Source: CF-46 sp963760735
Lineage (GTDB): Bacteria > Chloroflexota > Limnocylindria > Limnocylindrales > CSP1-4
DNA length: 64,000 nt
NCBI GenBank assembly: GCA_963760735.1
Contig: CAVXEB010000004.1
Location: 806,001-870,000 of the forward strand
Direction: 5' to 3'
This document shows, piece by piece, positions 16,138-24,631 of this stretch. The position numbers and the translations under genes were made by a program. Position 1 is the stretch's first letter. The number at the start of each line of letters is the position of its first letter. The notes below the pieces were generated by a model that worked only from the letters and a program-made list of their open reading frames with translations, did no database searches and had not been told where the DNA came from.

Positions 16138-19116
16138 TCACCCCTCCGGAGCCTCCAGCTCGCCGGGGTCGGCGAACGCCGTCGTGCCGCGCGCCGAGCC
16201 GGCCGCGCCCATCGCCTCCCGGTAGACCGCGATCGCGTCGTCGACGCAGCAGACGACGAGGTCGCCCGGTGCCGCCCGCCGGAGCGCCGCCCGCACGGCG
16301 GTCAGCTCGTCGAGGATCTTCTCGGCCTTCAGCGTCCGCGCGCCAGCTGCGCGCGCGGACCGGACGCCCTCGATGACGTTGCCGGCCGACACGCCCGTCT
16401 CCCGGCCGCGGAGGTTCTTGTCCTCGCGGACGATGATCTCGTCGAACGCACCCGCGGCGATCGCGCCGTACTCGCGCTGGTCGTCGTCGCGTCGATCGCC
16501 GGGGATCCCGATCACGCCGATCGCCCGGCCACCGCGGGAATGACCGTTCGATCGCGGCCCGAGACGGCCCGCCTTCGACTGTGGCTCGGTCATCATCCGG
16601 TTGACGAAGTCGGCCAGCTGGCGCATCCCGTCGACGTTGTGGCAGTAGTCGATGACGACGCGGATCCCGCCGACGTCGAGGAGGTTCAGCCGGCCCGGCG
16701 CCTGGAAGAACGAGGTCGTGAACGTCCGCAAACCCTGTCGGATGTCGTGGAGGTGAGCTCCGGCGGCCCAGGCGGCAGCGGCCGCCGCCAGCGCGTTCGC
16801 GACGTTCATCCGGGCCCGGCCGCCGAAGGTGGCCGGGATGAGGTGGGTGTACAGGACCGGCATCGTCCGCGGACCGTGACGGAGGACGATCAGCTCGCCC
16901 TCGGGCCCCGGCTGCAGGACGAACGCGGCGTTCCCGCGGGACGCGTGGCCGTCGACGCGGTCGTAGCCGTCCTGGCCCTTCTCGGTCGCCATGCTGAAGA
17001 GGACGACCCGGCCCGCCGAATGGCGGCCCATCCGATAGACGTGCCCGTCGTCGGCGTTCAGGACCGCGGTCCCCGACCGCGGCACCGCCTCGACGATCAC
17101 GCCCTTGACGTTCGCGAGCTGGCCGATCGAATCGATGCCGCCGAGCCCGAGATGGTCGCCGGTCACGTTGGTGACGACCGCGACGTCGTTGCGGTCGTAG
17201 CCGAGGCCCTCGCGGAGGATCCCGCCGCGGGCGACCTCGAAGACCGCCGTGTCCACGGTCGGGTTCTGGAGGACCATCAGGGCCGACTTCGGGCCCGACA
17301 TGTCGCCCTTCTTGATCAGCCGGCCGTCGATGACGATGCCGTCGGTCGAGGTCATCCCGACGCGCTTGCCCTTCAGCTTGAGGATGTGGCTGATCATCCG
17401 GACGGTCGTCGTCTTCCCGTTCGTTCCGGTCACGGCGATGATGGGGATGCGCGAAGGACTGCCCGGCGGGAAGAGGCCGTCGATGACCGGCCGGGCGACA
17501 TACTGCGGCTCGCCCTCGGTCGGGTTGGTGTGCATCCGGAAGCCTGGCGCGGCGTTGACCTCGACGATCGCCCCGCCGGTCTCGCGGACGGGCGTCGCGA
17601 TGTCGGGGCAGATGAAGTCGATCCCGGCGATGTCCAGGCCGACGATCTGGGCGGCGGTCTCGGCGATCTCGACGTTGTCGGGATGGGCCTCGATCGTCCG
17701 GTCGATCGACGTTCCGCCTGTCGACATGTTGCCGGTGAGGGCGAGCTTGACCAACGCGCCCTCGGGCGGGACGTCGTCGAGCTCGAAGCCCTGGACCCGG
17801 ACGAGCTGCTCGGCGGCGTCGTCGACCTTGATCCGGGTCAGGACCTTCTCGTGGCCGATGCCGCGACGGGGATCGGCGTTGGCGATGTCGACGAGCTGGC
17901 GGACCGTGTGCTGGCCGTCACCCGTGACGCTCGCCGGGACGCGCTCCGCGATCGCGGCGACCTTGCCCCCGATGACGAGGCAGCGGTAGTCGCTGCCCGC
18001 GACGTAGCTCTCGACGACGAGGTCACCGCTCCGGCTCTCCCGGAGCGCGCCGTGGAACGCGCCCCGGACGGCCTCCTCGGAGCGCAGGTCGAGATGGACG
18101 CCGCGGCCGTGGTTGCCGTCGAGGGGCTTGACGACGCACGGGAAGCCGATCCGGAGCGCGGCCTCGACGGCGGCGTCCTCGGTGTCGACGACGGCGCTCT
18201 TCGGGACGGGCAGCCCGGCCGAGTCAAGGAGGCGGTTCGTGAGGCTCTTGTCGCTCGCGATGTCGACGGCGATCCCCGATGTCTTCGAGGTCATCGTCGC
18301 CCGGATCCGCTGCTGGTGGATGCCCTGCCCCAGCTGCACCAGCGAGTGGCGGTCGAGGCGGATCCACGGGATGTCGCGGGACGCCGCCTCGTCGAGGATC
18401 GCCTGGGTCGAGGGGCCGAACGCCGAGCGCTCGGCCAGCCGGATCAGCCGCTCGAGCTCCGCCATGAAGTCGAGCTCGACACGATCGTCGTTCGGGGCGA
18501 CGAGGTGGTTGACGAGGGCGACGGCGATCTTGCCGGCCTCGATGCCGACCGCCTCCTCGCGGAACTCGTAGATGACGTTGTACCGGCCGTACTCGCCGGT
18601 CGTCCGGGTCTTGCCGTGACGGACGTCGGTGCCCGCGAGGTTCTGGAGCTCGAGGGCGATGTGCTCGGCGATGTGGCCGGCCCATGTGCCCTCGCGCAGG
18701 CGGGTGATGAATCCACCGCGCCGGCCGAGGCTGCAGGCGTGGTCCTCGAGGCTCGGCAGAAGGTTGACGAGGGCCTCGGTGAAGCCGGGGATCTTGTTGC
18801 TCGGGAACTCCTCGAGCACGCCGAGGTCGACGACCATCCGGACGACGGGCTCGCGCGCCCAGTAGTTCGGCCCGCGGAGGATCCGGGTCTCCACGATCCG
18901 GAGCGACGGCTCGGGGCGCTTCTCGTGGGAGGGAGAATCCGCGGCGCGCCGACGGGGCTTGTTCGTCGCGGGGAGGTTCGACGGGGCGTCCGTCAGCGCG
19001 GCGGCCTTCTTGCTCCGACGAGGTTTCGGTGCCGCTTGCGCCACGGAGCCCTCCCTGCCGCCTGTCTCCCGCTCAGCCGGGCCCGAGTGTACTCGTCGGG
19101 TGCGCGCCCTCGCCAT
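16138..19116 (-). CDS. cphA: Cyanophycin synthetase
   Basis: 992-residue CphA, which builds multi-L-arginyl-poly-L-aspartate from Asp and Arg with ATP. Seen in order: a basic, probably disordered tail (residues 1-70), the N-domain (from about 72, RILRGPNYWAREPVV), an ATP-grasp domain (about 270-530; VVKPLDGNHGRGV, VEVNAAPGFRMH) that adds Asp to the backbone, and a Mur ligase domain (about 555-960; P-loop GTNGKTTT with Lys568; TNVTGDHLG) that adds Arg. ATG 19116 has GAGG about 7 bases upstream; an alternative GTG at 19044 has a stronger GGGAGGG and would remove 24 basic residues. The operon continues into a serine hydrolase. Confidence 0.95.
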   Translation of the reverse strand: MARARTRRVHSGPAERETGGREGSVAQAAPKPRRSKKAAALTDAPSNLPATNKPRRRAADSPSHEKRPEPSLRIVETRILRGPNYWAREPVVRMVVDLGVLEEFPSNKIPGFTEALVNLLPSLEDHACSLGRRGGFITRLREGTWAGHIAEHIALELQNLAGTDVRHGKTRTTGEYGRYNVIYEFREEAVGIEAGKIAVALVNHLVAPNDDRVELDFMAELERLIRLAERSAFGPSTQAILDEAASRDIPWIRLDRHSLVQLGQGIHQQRIRATMTSKTSGIAVDIASDKSLTNRLLDSAGLPVPKSAVVDTEDAAVEAALRIGFPCVVKPLDGNHGRGVHLDLRSEEAVRGAFHGALRESRSGDLVVESYVAGSDYRCLVIGGKVAAIAERVPASVTGDGQHTVRQLVDIANADPRRGIGHEKVLTRIKVDDAAEQLVRVQGFELDDVPPEGALVKLALTGNMSTGGTSIDRTIEAHPDNVEIAETAAQIVGLDIAGIDFICPDIATPVRETGGAIVEVNAAPGFRMHTNPTEGEPQYVARPVIDGLFPPGSPSRIPIIAVTGTNGKTTTVRMISHILKLKGKRVGMTSTDGIVIDGRLIKKGDMSGPKSALMVLQNPTVDTAVFEVARGGILREGLGYDRNDVAVVTNVTGDHLGLGGIDSIGQLANVKGVIVEAVPRSGTAVLNADDGHVYRMGRHSAGRVVLFSMATEKGQDGYDRVDGHASRGNAAFVLQPGPEGELIVLRHGPRTMPVLYTHLIPATFGGRARMNVANALAAAAAAWAAGAHLHDIRQGLRTFTTSFFQAPGRLNLLDVGGIRVVIDYCHNVDGMRQLADFVNRMMTEPQSKAGRLGPRSNGHSRGGRAIGVIGIPGDRRDDDQREYGAIAAGAFDEIIVREDKNLRGRETGVSAGNVIEGVRSARAAGARTLKAEKILDELTAVRAALRRAAPGDLVVCCVDDAIAVYREAMGAAGSARGTTAFADPGELEAPEG

Positions 19117-19322
19117 GAGCGTCCTCTTGCCGCGCCGGATATCACCACCATCGTTATCCAGGAGGGTCGATGGCCCACAACGGGCACCAGCAGGGCGGCG
19201 CCCAGCACGAATCGGCCATCGTCGAGCGTGGACCGTTCATGGGAATGGGTGTTGAGCCCGGTCAAGCGCCGGAGATATCGATGGCCGTCATATCGGAGAG
19301 GTCTGCGCCTGCGACGGGCGAC

Positions 19323-20159
19323 CTACTCGGACGCGGCCTCTCCCCCGCTGATCGCGTGCAGCGTCGGCGTCGCGAGGCGGCGTCGGTGACGCAGGTCGAA
19401 GCGGTAGCCGGAGGGCAGCGAGTGCAGGACGACGTTGCTGATCATCAGCGGCTTGTGGCCGCGGACCTCCCACGCGTCCGTCTCGGACTGGGCTCCGTCG
19501 ACGACCGTGATGCTGCCGCGGCCGATCACCTCCATGACCCCGTCGGGACCGACGACGCCGGCGGTGTCCTCGTCGACGCCGAGTCCCAGGAGGGACGGGT
19601 TCTGGGCGATCAGGCTCAGGAGGCGGCCGAGGCGGTTCCGCTGTTGGAAGTGCTGGTCGACGATCACGCCCGGCAGCATCCCGAGCCCGGCGGCGATCTG
19701 GGCCATCCGGTGCTTCGGAGTCGCCCCGGACGCACCGAACGCGATCATGTGGCTGCTCATCGCCGAAGCGCCGGCGCTCGTCCCGGCCATCACGGCGCCG
19801 TGGCGGAACCGCTCGAGCATCGCGTCGGCGAGGCGCGTCCCGCCGACCTGCGACGCGAGCTTCAGCTGGTTGCCGCCGGTCAGGAACACGCCCGTCGCGT
19901 CGCGGAGCGAGATCGCGGCCGACTCGTCGTTGGCCTGGGGCCGTGTCGCCGCGTGGAGCGTCCTGACGGTCTCCACCCCGAGGTCCGCGAAGACATGGCG
20001 GTAGCGCTCGCCCGCTTCCGTCCCGAGGCTCGATGCCGTCGAGATGACGACGATGATCGCGTCACGACCACCGGCCAGGGTCACGAACCGGTTCAGGATC
20101 ACCCGGTCTCGGACCTTGTCCTCCGCCCCGCCGATGATGATCACGGTTCCGTCGGTCAT
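19323..20159 (-). CDS. cphB: Cyanophycinase
   Basis: 278-residue serine peptidase of family S51 that cuts cyanophycin to beta-Asp-Arg dipeptides inside the cell. Seen: N-terminal VIIIGGAEDK, FLTGGNQLKL, and the nucleophile elbow GTSAGASAM with Ser128, followed by VDQHFQQRNRLGRLL with the family His and Gln residues. I chose ATG 20159, the family-typical start. ATG 20180 is also in frame but its upstream has no promoter-like or ribosome-binding sequence, whereas a GATACT lies 11 bases before 20159. It lies upstream of cphA on the same strand, 206 bases away, so the pair may be co-expressed. No isoaspartyl dipeptidase of a known type is in the window. Confidence 0.93.
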   Translation of the reverse strand: MTDGTVIIIGGAEDKVRDRVILNRFVTLAGGRDAIIVVISTASSLGTEAGERYRHVFADLGVETVRTLHAATRPQANDESAAISLRDATGVFLTGGNQLKLASQVGGTRLADAMLERFRHGAVMAGTSAGASAMSSHMIAFGASGATPKHRMAQIAAGLGMLPGVIVDQHFQQRNRLGRLLSLIAQNPSLLGLGVDEDTAGVVGPDGVMEVIGRGSITVVDGAQSETDAWEVRGHKPLMISNVVLHSLPSGYRFDLRHRRRLATPTLHAISGGEAASE

Positions 20160-20226
20160 GGTTGGGCGGGAGTATCGCATGCGGCCCGGTCGCCGGGAGT
20201 CGGCCGGTCGCTAAGCGCGTGCCAGA

Positions 20227-21312
20227 ATGCCGCTCGATGGGACGACGGTGAGCGCCACGGATGCGGCTGGGACCGGCAGCCACCTGACGGACGGTCCGGT
20301 CAGCCCCGGACGCCGCCGGCGGGCGGTCTTCCGGCGGGCGATCCGGCACGAGGTGAGCCGGCTCCACGACCCTCGCAGGATCCTCGCGATGGCGCTCCTG
20401 ATCTTCACCTTCGGAACGATCGCGGCCGGGATCGTCGCCCGCGGCGAGCCCGCCGGGGCCGACGCCCGCGCCTACTGGGCGGCCGTCCGGATCTGGCTCG
20501 GCGGTGGCGATCCCTACCACCCGACCGGCCCGTTCCTGCCCTATGTCTACGCCCCGTGGATGCTCCCGCTGTTCGCCCCGTGGGCCCTGATGCCGTGGGA
20601 CGTCGCGTGGTACGTCTGGCGCGGCGGGACGATCCTCGCGCTGCTGTGGTCGATCGAGTGGGCGTACCGCCGCCGGCCGCTGATGACCGCGATCACGGTG
20701 TTCGTCCTGTTCTTCCCGCTCGGGGCGAACCTCGACACCGGCAACATCAACCTGCCGCTGACGCTGCTCCTGTTCGGGGCGCAGTTCACCGGACCGCTGC
20801 TGGCGGGCGTCATCTGGGCCATGGCGACGTGGATCAAGTGGGTCCCGGTGGTCTTCATCCTCGTCCTGCCACCGAAGGCGAGGTTATGGGGCCTGCTCTT
20901 CCTCGCGATCTCGGTCCTGCTGAGCCTGGCGACCCTGCCGGAGACGATCGCCCAGCTGGAGGCCCTCGTCGGGTTCGGGCGGCGGCCGATCCGCCTCGAC
21001 TACATCGTCTTCCTGTGGGCGCTCGTGCCGGTCCTCTGGCGGAAGACCGATCCGGTGGCGTGGCTGCGGCCGAGCTGGTGGCGCGGGCGGTGGGCGACGT
21101 TCCGGGCCGAGCGCCGGTCGCGGACGCGCCTCGCCCGCGGCTGGGTGGGGCTCGCCTACGGGACGTCGGCGGATCGGCGACCAGCGACGGGCGAGCCGGC
21201 CACGGCTCCGGCTCCCCCGTCCGCGGCGGCGCCGCTCGCGGGGCTCGGGACCGATGCCCGCCCGCCCGACCCCATCGACCCGGTCGTGGTCGAGGCAGCG
21301 GATCCGGGCTGA
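20227..21312 (+). CDS. Membrane glycosyltransferase, GT87/DUF2029-like
   Basis: 361-residue polytopic protein resembling the GT87 (DUF2029) family of polyprenyl-phosphate-sugar-dependent mannosyl- or arabinosyltransferases. Seen: a basic cytoplasmic N-terminus, then a first helix followed by an external loop with GADARAYWAAVRIWLGG and DPYHPTG, where the family places its catalytic acid, then several hydrophobic segments and a Pro/Ala-rich C-terminal tail from about residue 310. At 361 residues it is shorter than typical members (about 400). Start ATG 20227; GTG 20248 is possible. It is divergent from cyanophycinase with 67 bases between starts. The acceptor is unknown. Confidence 0.75.
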   Translation: MPLDGTTVSATDAAGTGSHLTDGPVSPGRRRRAVFRRAIRHEVSRLHDPRRILAMALLIFTFGTIAAGIVARGEPAGADARAYWAAVRIWLGGGDPYHPTGPFLPYVYAPWMLPLFAPWALMPWDVAWYVWRGGTILALLWSIEWAYRRRPLMTAITVFVLFFPLGANLDTGNINLPLTLLLFGAQFTGPLLAGVIWAMATWIKWVPVVFILVLPPKARLWGLLFLAISVLLSLATLPETIAQLEALVGFGRRPIRLDYIVFLWALVPVLWRKTDPVAWLRPSWWRGRWATFRAERRSRTRLARGWVGLAYGTSADRRPATGEPATAPAPPSAAAPLAGLGTDARPPDPIDPVVVEAADPG

Positions 21313-21320
21313 GTCGGGGC

Positions 21321-22667
21321 TCAGGTGGTGGCGGCCAGGGGTTCGGCAGTCGAAGGCGGGGTCGAGCCGCCGCGCCGCGGCTCCTGGACGGGTCGGAGCA
21401 GCAGGATGGCGACGATGTAGTACGCGGCGCCCAGCAGGTACGCCACGCGCGGTCCCGATCCGACGCCGGCGATGTTGTTCACGAAGTCGAGGATCAGCCC
21501 GCCGGAAGCGACCGCCAGGAGCGAAGCGGAGCCGGTCGCGACGTTCGAGAGGCCCATGTACCGCCCGGACGACGCCTTCGGGATGATGTCCGTCATGAGC
21601 GCCCAGTCGACGGCCAGAAACATCCCGGCCGAGGCGCCGAACAGGAGCCCGCCGAACAGGGCGAGTGGGACGTTGGGAGCCACTGCCGCGATCGCGACAC
21701 CGACGGATCCGATGACGCAGCTCGCGTAGATCACGGGCTTCCGCCCGATCCGGTCCGAGAGCCTGGCGGCCGGCACGATCGCGATGAGGTTCCCGACGAC
21801 GACGAGGATCAACAGCACGAAGTTCGTGCTGTTCGCCTGGTCCTGCGTCATCCCGTGGGACTGGTGGAGGTACGTGATGATGTAGTTCACGAGCACGGAG
21901 CCGCCCATCAGGAAGAACAGGCGCGACGCCACGAGCCAGACGTACGATCGCTCGCGCAGGATGTCGGTGCCCCACGTCTCACGGGCGATGGTCCCCCACG
22001 ACCGACCCTCGCGATCGAGCGGGGGCTGACCGCGCCCGACCCGCAACACGACGGCGAGCATCGTGACCAGCTCGACGATGGCGACGGCCGCGATCGCCAG
22101 CTCGATCCGGCCGATCGCGACGGCGATCGTCACGAGCAGGAAGCCGGTGACGTTGCCGAGGATCTGCATGAGGCCGACCATCGAGCTCGCCAGCCCGACC
22201 TGGCTGTCGGCCACGAGGTCCGGCACGTAGCCCTGGAACGGCCCGCGGGCGATGTTCGTGCTGAACGCGAGGAGCGCGACGAACGCCGCGAGAACCAGCA
22301 CGTTGTTCGCCGTAGCGATCCCGGCCAGGAAGACGAGGTCCAGCAGGGAGCCGACGACGATGTACGGCTTGCGACGACCCCACTTGCTGACCGTGTAGTC
22401 GCTGATGTAGCCGACGGTGGGCTGGACGATGATCCCGATGATGGCCGTCGGGATCGCGATCAGGAACGAGATCCGACCGACGTCCAGCGCGGTCGCAAAG
22501 CCGCCGAAGTTCAGGCGGTTCTGGATGAACAGCCCGACGGCACCGTCGATGGCCGTCAGGCCGAGCCAGTACAGCGAGATTCGGGCGAGGTGCCCGAGCG
22601 GCAGGACGCTGGTCGGGCGACTGCCGACGGCGTCGTTCGCCATCGCAGCGGACGCGACTGCGTTCAC
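21321..22667 (-). CDS. MFS transporter of the GPH/SLC45-like type
   Basis: 448-residue transporter with 12 hydrophobic segments. The cytoplasmic loop after helix 2 has the GPH/SLC45-style motif SKWGRRKPYIVVGS, and the loop VDWALMTDIIPKASSGRYMG is typical of sugar transporters in this group, so a sugar or glycoside substrate is likely. It starts at GTG 22667 with GGAGGGAA six bases upstream, so this is a leadered mRNA. It ends 8 bases from the convergent glycosyltransferase gene. No sugar-catabolic gene is adjacent to say more. Confidence 0.85.
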   Translation of the reverse strand: MNAVASAAMANDAVGSRPTSVLPLGHLARISLYWLGLTAIDGAVGLFIQNRLNFGGFATALDVGRISFLIAIPTAIIGIIVQPTVGYISDYTVSKWGRRKPYIVVGSLLDLVFLAGIATANNVLVLAAFVALLAFSTNIARGPFQGYVPDLVADSQVGLASSMVGLMQILGNVTGFLLVTIAVAIGRIELAIAAVAIVELVTMLAVVLRVGRGQPPLDREGRSWGTIARETWGTDILRERSYVWLVASRLFFLMGGSVLVNYIITYLHQSHGMTQDQANSTNFVLLILVVVGNLIAIVPAARLSDRIGRKPVIYASCVIGSVGVAIAAVAPNVPLALFGGLLFGASAGMFLAVDWALMTDIIPKASSGRYMGLSNVATGSASLLAVASGGLILDFVNNIAGVGSGPRVAYLLGAAYYIVAILLLRPVQEPRRGGSTPPSTAEPLAATT

Positions 22668-22783
22668 GGTGTGTTCCCTCCGACCCCGGGGATGGGGCCC
22701 CGGTCATGAGCCTACGACGCGCCAGTCACGTGAACGTTGCACCTCCTGTCAACGGATCCACCCGATCACGCATCGCGGACGGG

Positions 22784-23497
22784 TCAGGCTGCCAGGGCGA
22801 CACCACCCGGCGAAAGGGCCACGGCGAACCCCGGCCGGACCAGGCGCCGCTCGCGCGCGCCGGGTACGGCGAGCTGGAACAGGGACCGGTCGATCGAGTA
22901 GAGCGCGGTCGAGGCGAGGCCGATTCGTCCGAGCCGGAACGTGAACACCGGGTTCTCCTCGTTGCCGGCGTAGTGGACGACGGAGCCATTGCGCCCGAGC
23001 GTCGCGAGGTTCGACTGACCGGGAAACGTCCGATGCAACTCGCGCAGCGCGGCCGCGGCTGTGGGGCAGGCGTCCCACGTGTCCTCGAGCCAGCGCTCAC
23101 CGACCTCGGTGTCGGCCCGCCCGAAGATCCGCCCTTGCATGCGATAGCGGCGCCGGGCGTCGGCGACCTGCCGCAGGTCGCCGTTGTGGCTGAAGACGAA
23201 GCGGCCCGCAGGATCGACGAACGGCTGCGCGTCGGCCAGCTGGAGGGTCGAGAGCTTCGATGGTCGACGGAGGTGGACGAGCAGGCTCGTCGTCTCGTGG
23301 GCGCCCACCTCGGTCGTGGCGGGGTCGTCGGCGAACGCCCGGACGTCGCGATGCGTGTCGATCGTCCCGACCGCCGTCAGCCACGCGGCGCCCCAGCCGA
23401 AGCCGGCGATCCCGAAATGCTCGAGCCGTTCGGTGAATGGCCAGAGCTCGTCGATCCGGAACGGCTCGCCGGCTCGCGCGACGAAGTGCTCGCACAT
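22784..23497 (-). CDS. Class II glutamine amidotransferase domain protein
   Basis: 237-residue protein with an N-terminal-nucleophile glutaminase fold: Cys2 after the initiator Met as nucleophile, HETTSLLVHLRRPS in place of the usual Arg/His loop, and FSHNGDL with the Asn-Gly of the oxyanion hole. It is a stand-alone glutaminase-like protein of the GAT/YafJ type with no synthase domain, so the acceptor is unknown; it may instead act as an amidohydrolase. Start ATG 23497 is set by TATCAT ending 6 bases upstream. Exposure of Cys2 requires removal of Met1, which this start allows. Confidence 0.85.
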   Translation of the reverse strand: MCEHFVARAGEPFRIDELWPFTERLEHFGIAGFGWGAAWLTAVGTIDTHRDVRAFADDPATTEVGAHETTSLLVHLRRPSKLSTLQLADAQPFVDPAGRFVFSHNGDLRQVADARRRYRMQGRIFGRADTEVGERWLEDTWDACPTAAAALRELHRTFPGQSNLATLGRNGSVVHYAGNEENPVFTFRLGRIGLASTALYSIDRSLFQLAVPGARERRLVRPGFAVALSPGGVALAA

Positions 23498-23503
23498 GTC
23501 GCG

Positions 23504-23509
23504 ATGATA
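23504..23509 (-). promoter_or_regulatory. Leaderless -10 box TATCAT for glutamine amidotransferase gene
   Basis: TATCAT on the minus strand, 6 bases, then ATG 23497; no Shine-Dalgarno. It fixes the start so that Cys is residue 2. Confidence 0.65.
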
Positions 23510-23535
23510 CGCGCGGCTCGAGGCGCGTCCGGGGC

Positions 23536-23832
23536 CTACCGCGCCTCGACGCGCCGCCGGATCTCGGTCTCGTACTCCGGGAAGTAGCGGCCGATCACCG
23601 GCAGGTCGAACGTCCGCAGGATGAAGCTCGGTGGCTCGCGTTCGAGCAGAAACTCGAAGGACACGCGGACGAGGAGGGTCGGATCCGTGGCGCCCGGGGC
23701 CAACCGGTCGAGATCCGTCGCGGCGACGCGGACGCGGTGGCTCGATGCCTCGTGGCCGTCGTCCCGAAGCACCACATCGCAGGTCCAGCCGTCGTCGCGG
23801 CTGCCGTCACAGCGGATGTCGATCGCCGTCAT
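23536..23832 (-). CDS. Hypothetical protein downstream of nei
   Basis: 98-residue acidic protein that I do not recognise. It reads as alternating polar/hydrophobic strands (IDIRCDG, TCDVVLRDD, HRVRVAATDLDRL) and ends with a short helix EYETEIRRRVEAR. No membrane segment or metal motif is visible. Its ATG (23832) lies inside the end of the nei gene, with a 26-base overlap, so it is the third gene of the lhr-nei operon and may be translationally coupled. Its reading frame, not nei's, is open through 23536, and its composition is not Arg-rich, which supports it being real. Confidence 0.65.
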   Translation of the reverse strand: MTAIDIRCDGSRDDGWTCDVVLRDDGHEASSHRVRVAATDLDRLAPGATDPTLLVRVSFEFLLEREPPSFILRTFDLPVIGRYFPEYETEIRRRVEAR

Positions 23833-24616
23833 CTTCCGCTCCCTGGCAGGCCGGGCACCAGTACGTCGTCCGCGGGATCACGGTCGCGAGCGGCGCCGAT
23901 CGGATGAGGGTGCCACAGCGCCGGCATTGGCGACCCGACCGCCGGTAGACCGACATCGGGCCGGCGCCGGCCGGCGTGTCCACGCTCCGTCGCAGCTTCC
24001 CGCGAGCCGTCGCGACCAGCGCGTCCAGGGTCGCGTCGTCCACGGCCCGAACCGGCGTCCACGGGTTGACTCGCTCGGCGAACAGCGTCTCGTTCCGCCA
24101 GATGTTGCCGATGCCTGCGAGCGCCCGCTGGTCGAGCAGCGCTTCCGAGATCGTGAGGGCGGCGCGTGCCGGGTCGCGCAGCCGGCGGTGCGCCTCCGCC
24201 GCGTGATCCGGGCCCCAGTCGTCGTCGAGGAGGTCCGGTCCGAGCCGGGCGAGGGTCGGATGAAGGGCCGCTGCCCGGGTCTCGAACAGCTCGACGACCG
24301 GCGCGTCGAAGCAGACCGCGACGGCACCCGGGACCTCGATGACGAGGCGGGCCCGCGATGGCGAGCGGAGCCACCGCTCACCGGGTCGGTAGCGATGCCA
24401 CGAGCCGTTCATCCGGAGATGGGTGCGGAGCTCGAGGCCGTTGTCGAACCGGATCAGCAGGTTCTTGCCCTGCGCCTCGACGGCCTCGACGGAAGCGCCC
24501 ACGATCCGTTCGACCTGGGGCCCGCCCGGACGCACTCGCGCCGCCGTGACCGGGTGCCCGACGAGATACGGCGCGAGCCCGGCGGCGGTCCGACGAAGGG
24601 TGTCGCCCTCGGGCAC
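23807..24616 (-). CDS. nei: Formamidopyrimidine/endonuclease VIII family DNA glycosylase (Nei-like)
   Basis: 269-residue base-excision repair enzyme. The start reads M-PEGDTLRR, giving the N-terminal Pro2 nucleophile and catalytic Glu3 that excise oxidised bases and cut the abasic site. The conserved helix-two-turn-helix is seen as LAGIGNIWRNETLF, and the C-terminal zinc finger as CRRCG...CPAC. GTG 24616 is 15 bases after the lhr stop. The lhr-nei pair also occurs in mycobacteria (M. tuberculosis Rv3296 and Rv3297), which supports a shared role in DNA repair. Confidence 0.93.
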   Translation of the reverse strand: MPEGDTLRRTAAGLAPYLVGHPVTAARVRPGGPQVERIVGASVEAVEAQGKNLLIRFDNGLELRTHLRMNGSWHRYRPGERWLRSPSRARLVIEVPGAVAVCFDAPVVELFETRAAALHPTLARLGPDLLDDDWGPDHAAEAHRRLRDPARAALTISEALLDQRALAGIGNIWRNETLFAERVNPWTPVRAVDDATLDALVATARGKLRRSVDTPAGAGPMSVYRRSGRQCRRCGTLIRSAPLATVIPRTTYWCPACQGAEDDGDRHPL

Positions 24617-24631
24617 GTGCCGGGCCGTCGA

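Noticed and set aside
15931..19389. 1152-codon plus-strand frame over cphA
   Set aside because: It is antisense to a full-length, motif-complete cyanophycin synthetase.
19170..22709. ATG 19170 with a good AGGAGGG 3 bases upstream and an 1179-codon frame
   Set aside because: The frame runs antisense to cyanophycinase and across the glycosyltransferase and transporter genes with shadow-type composition. The purine run looks like chance.
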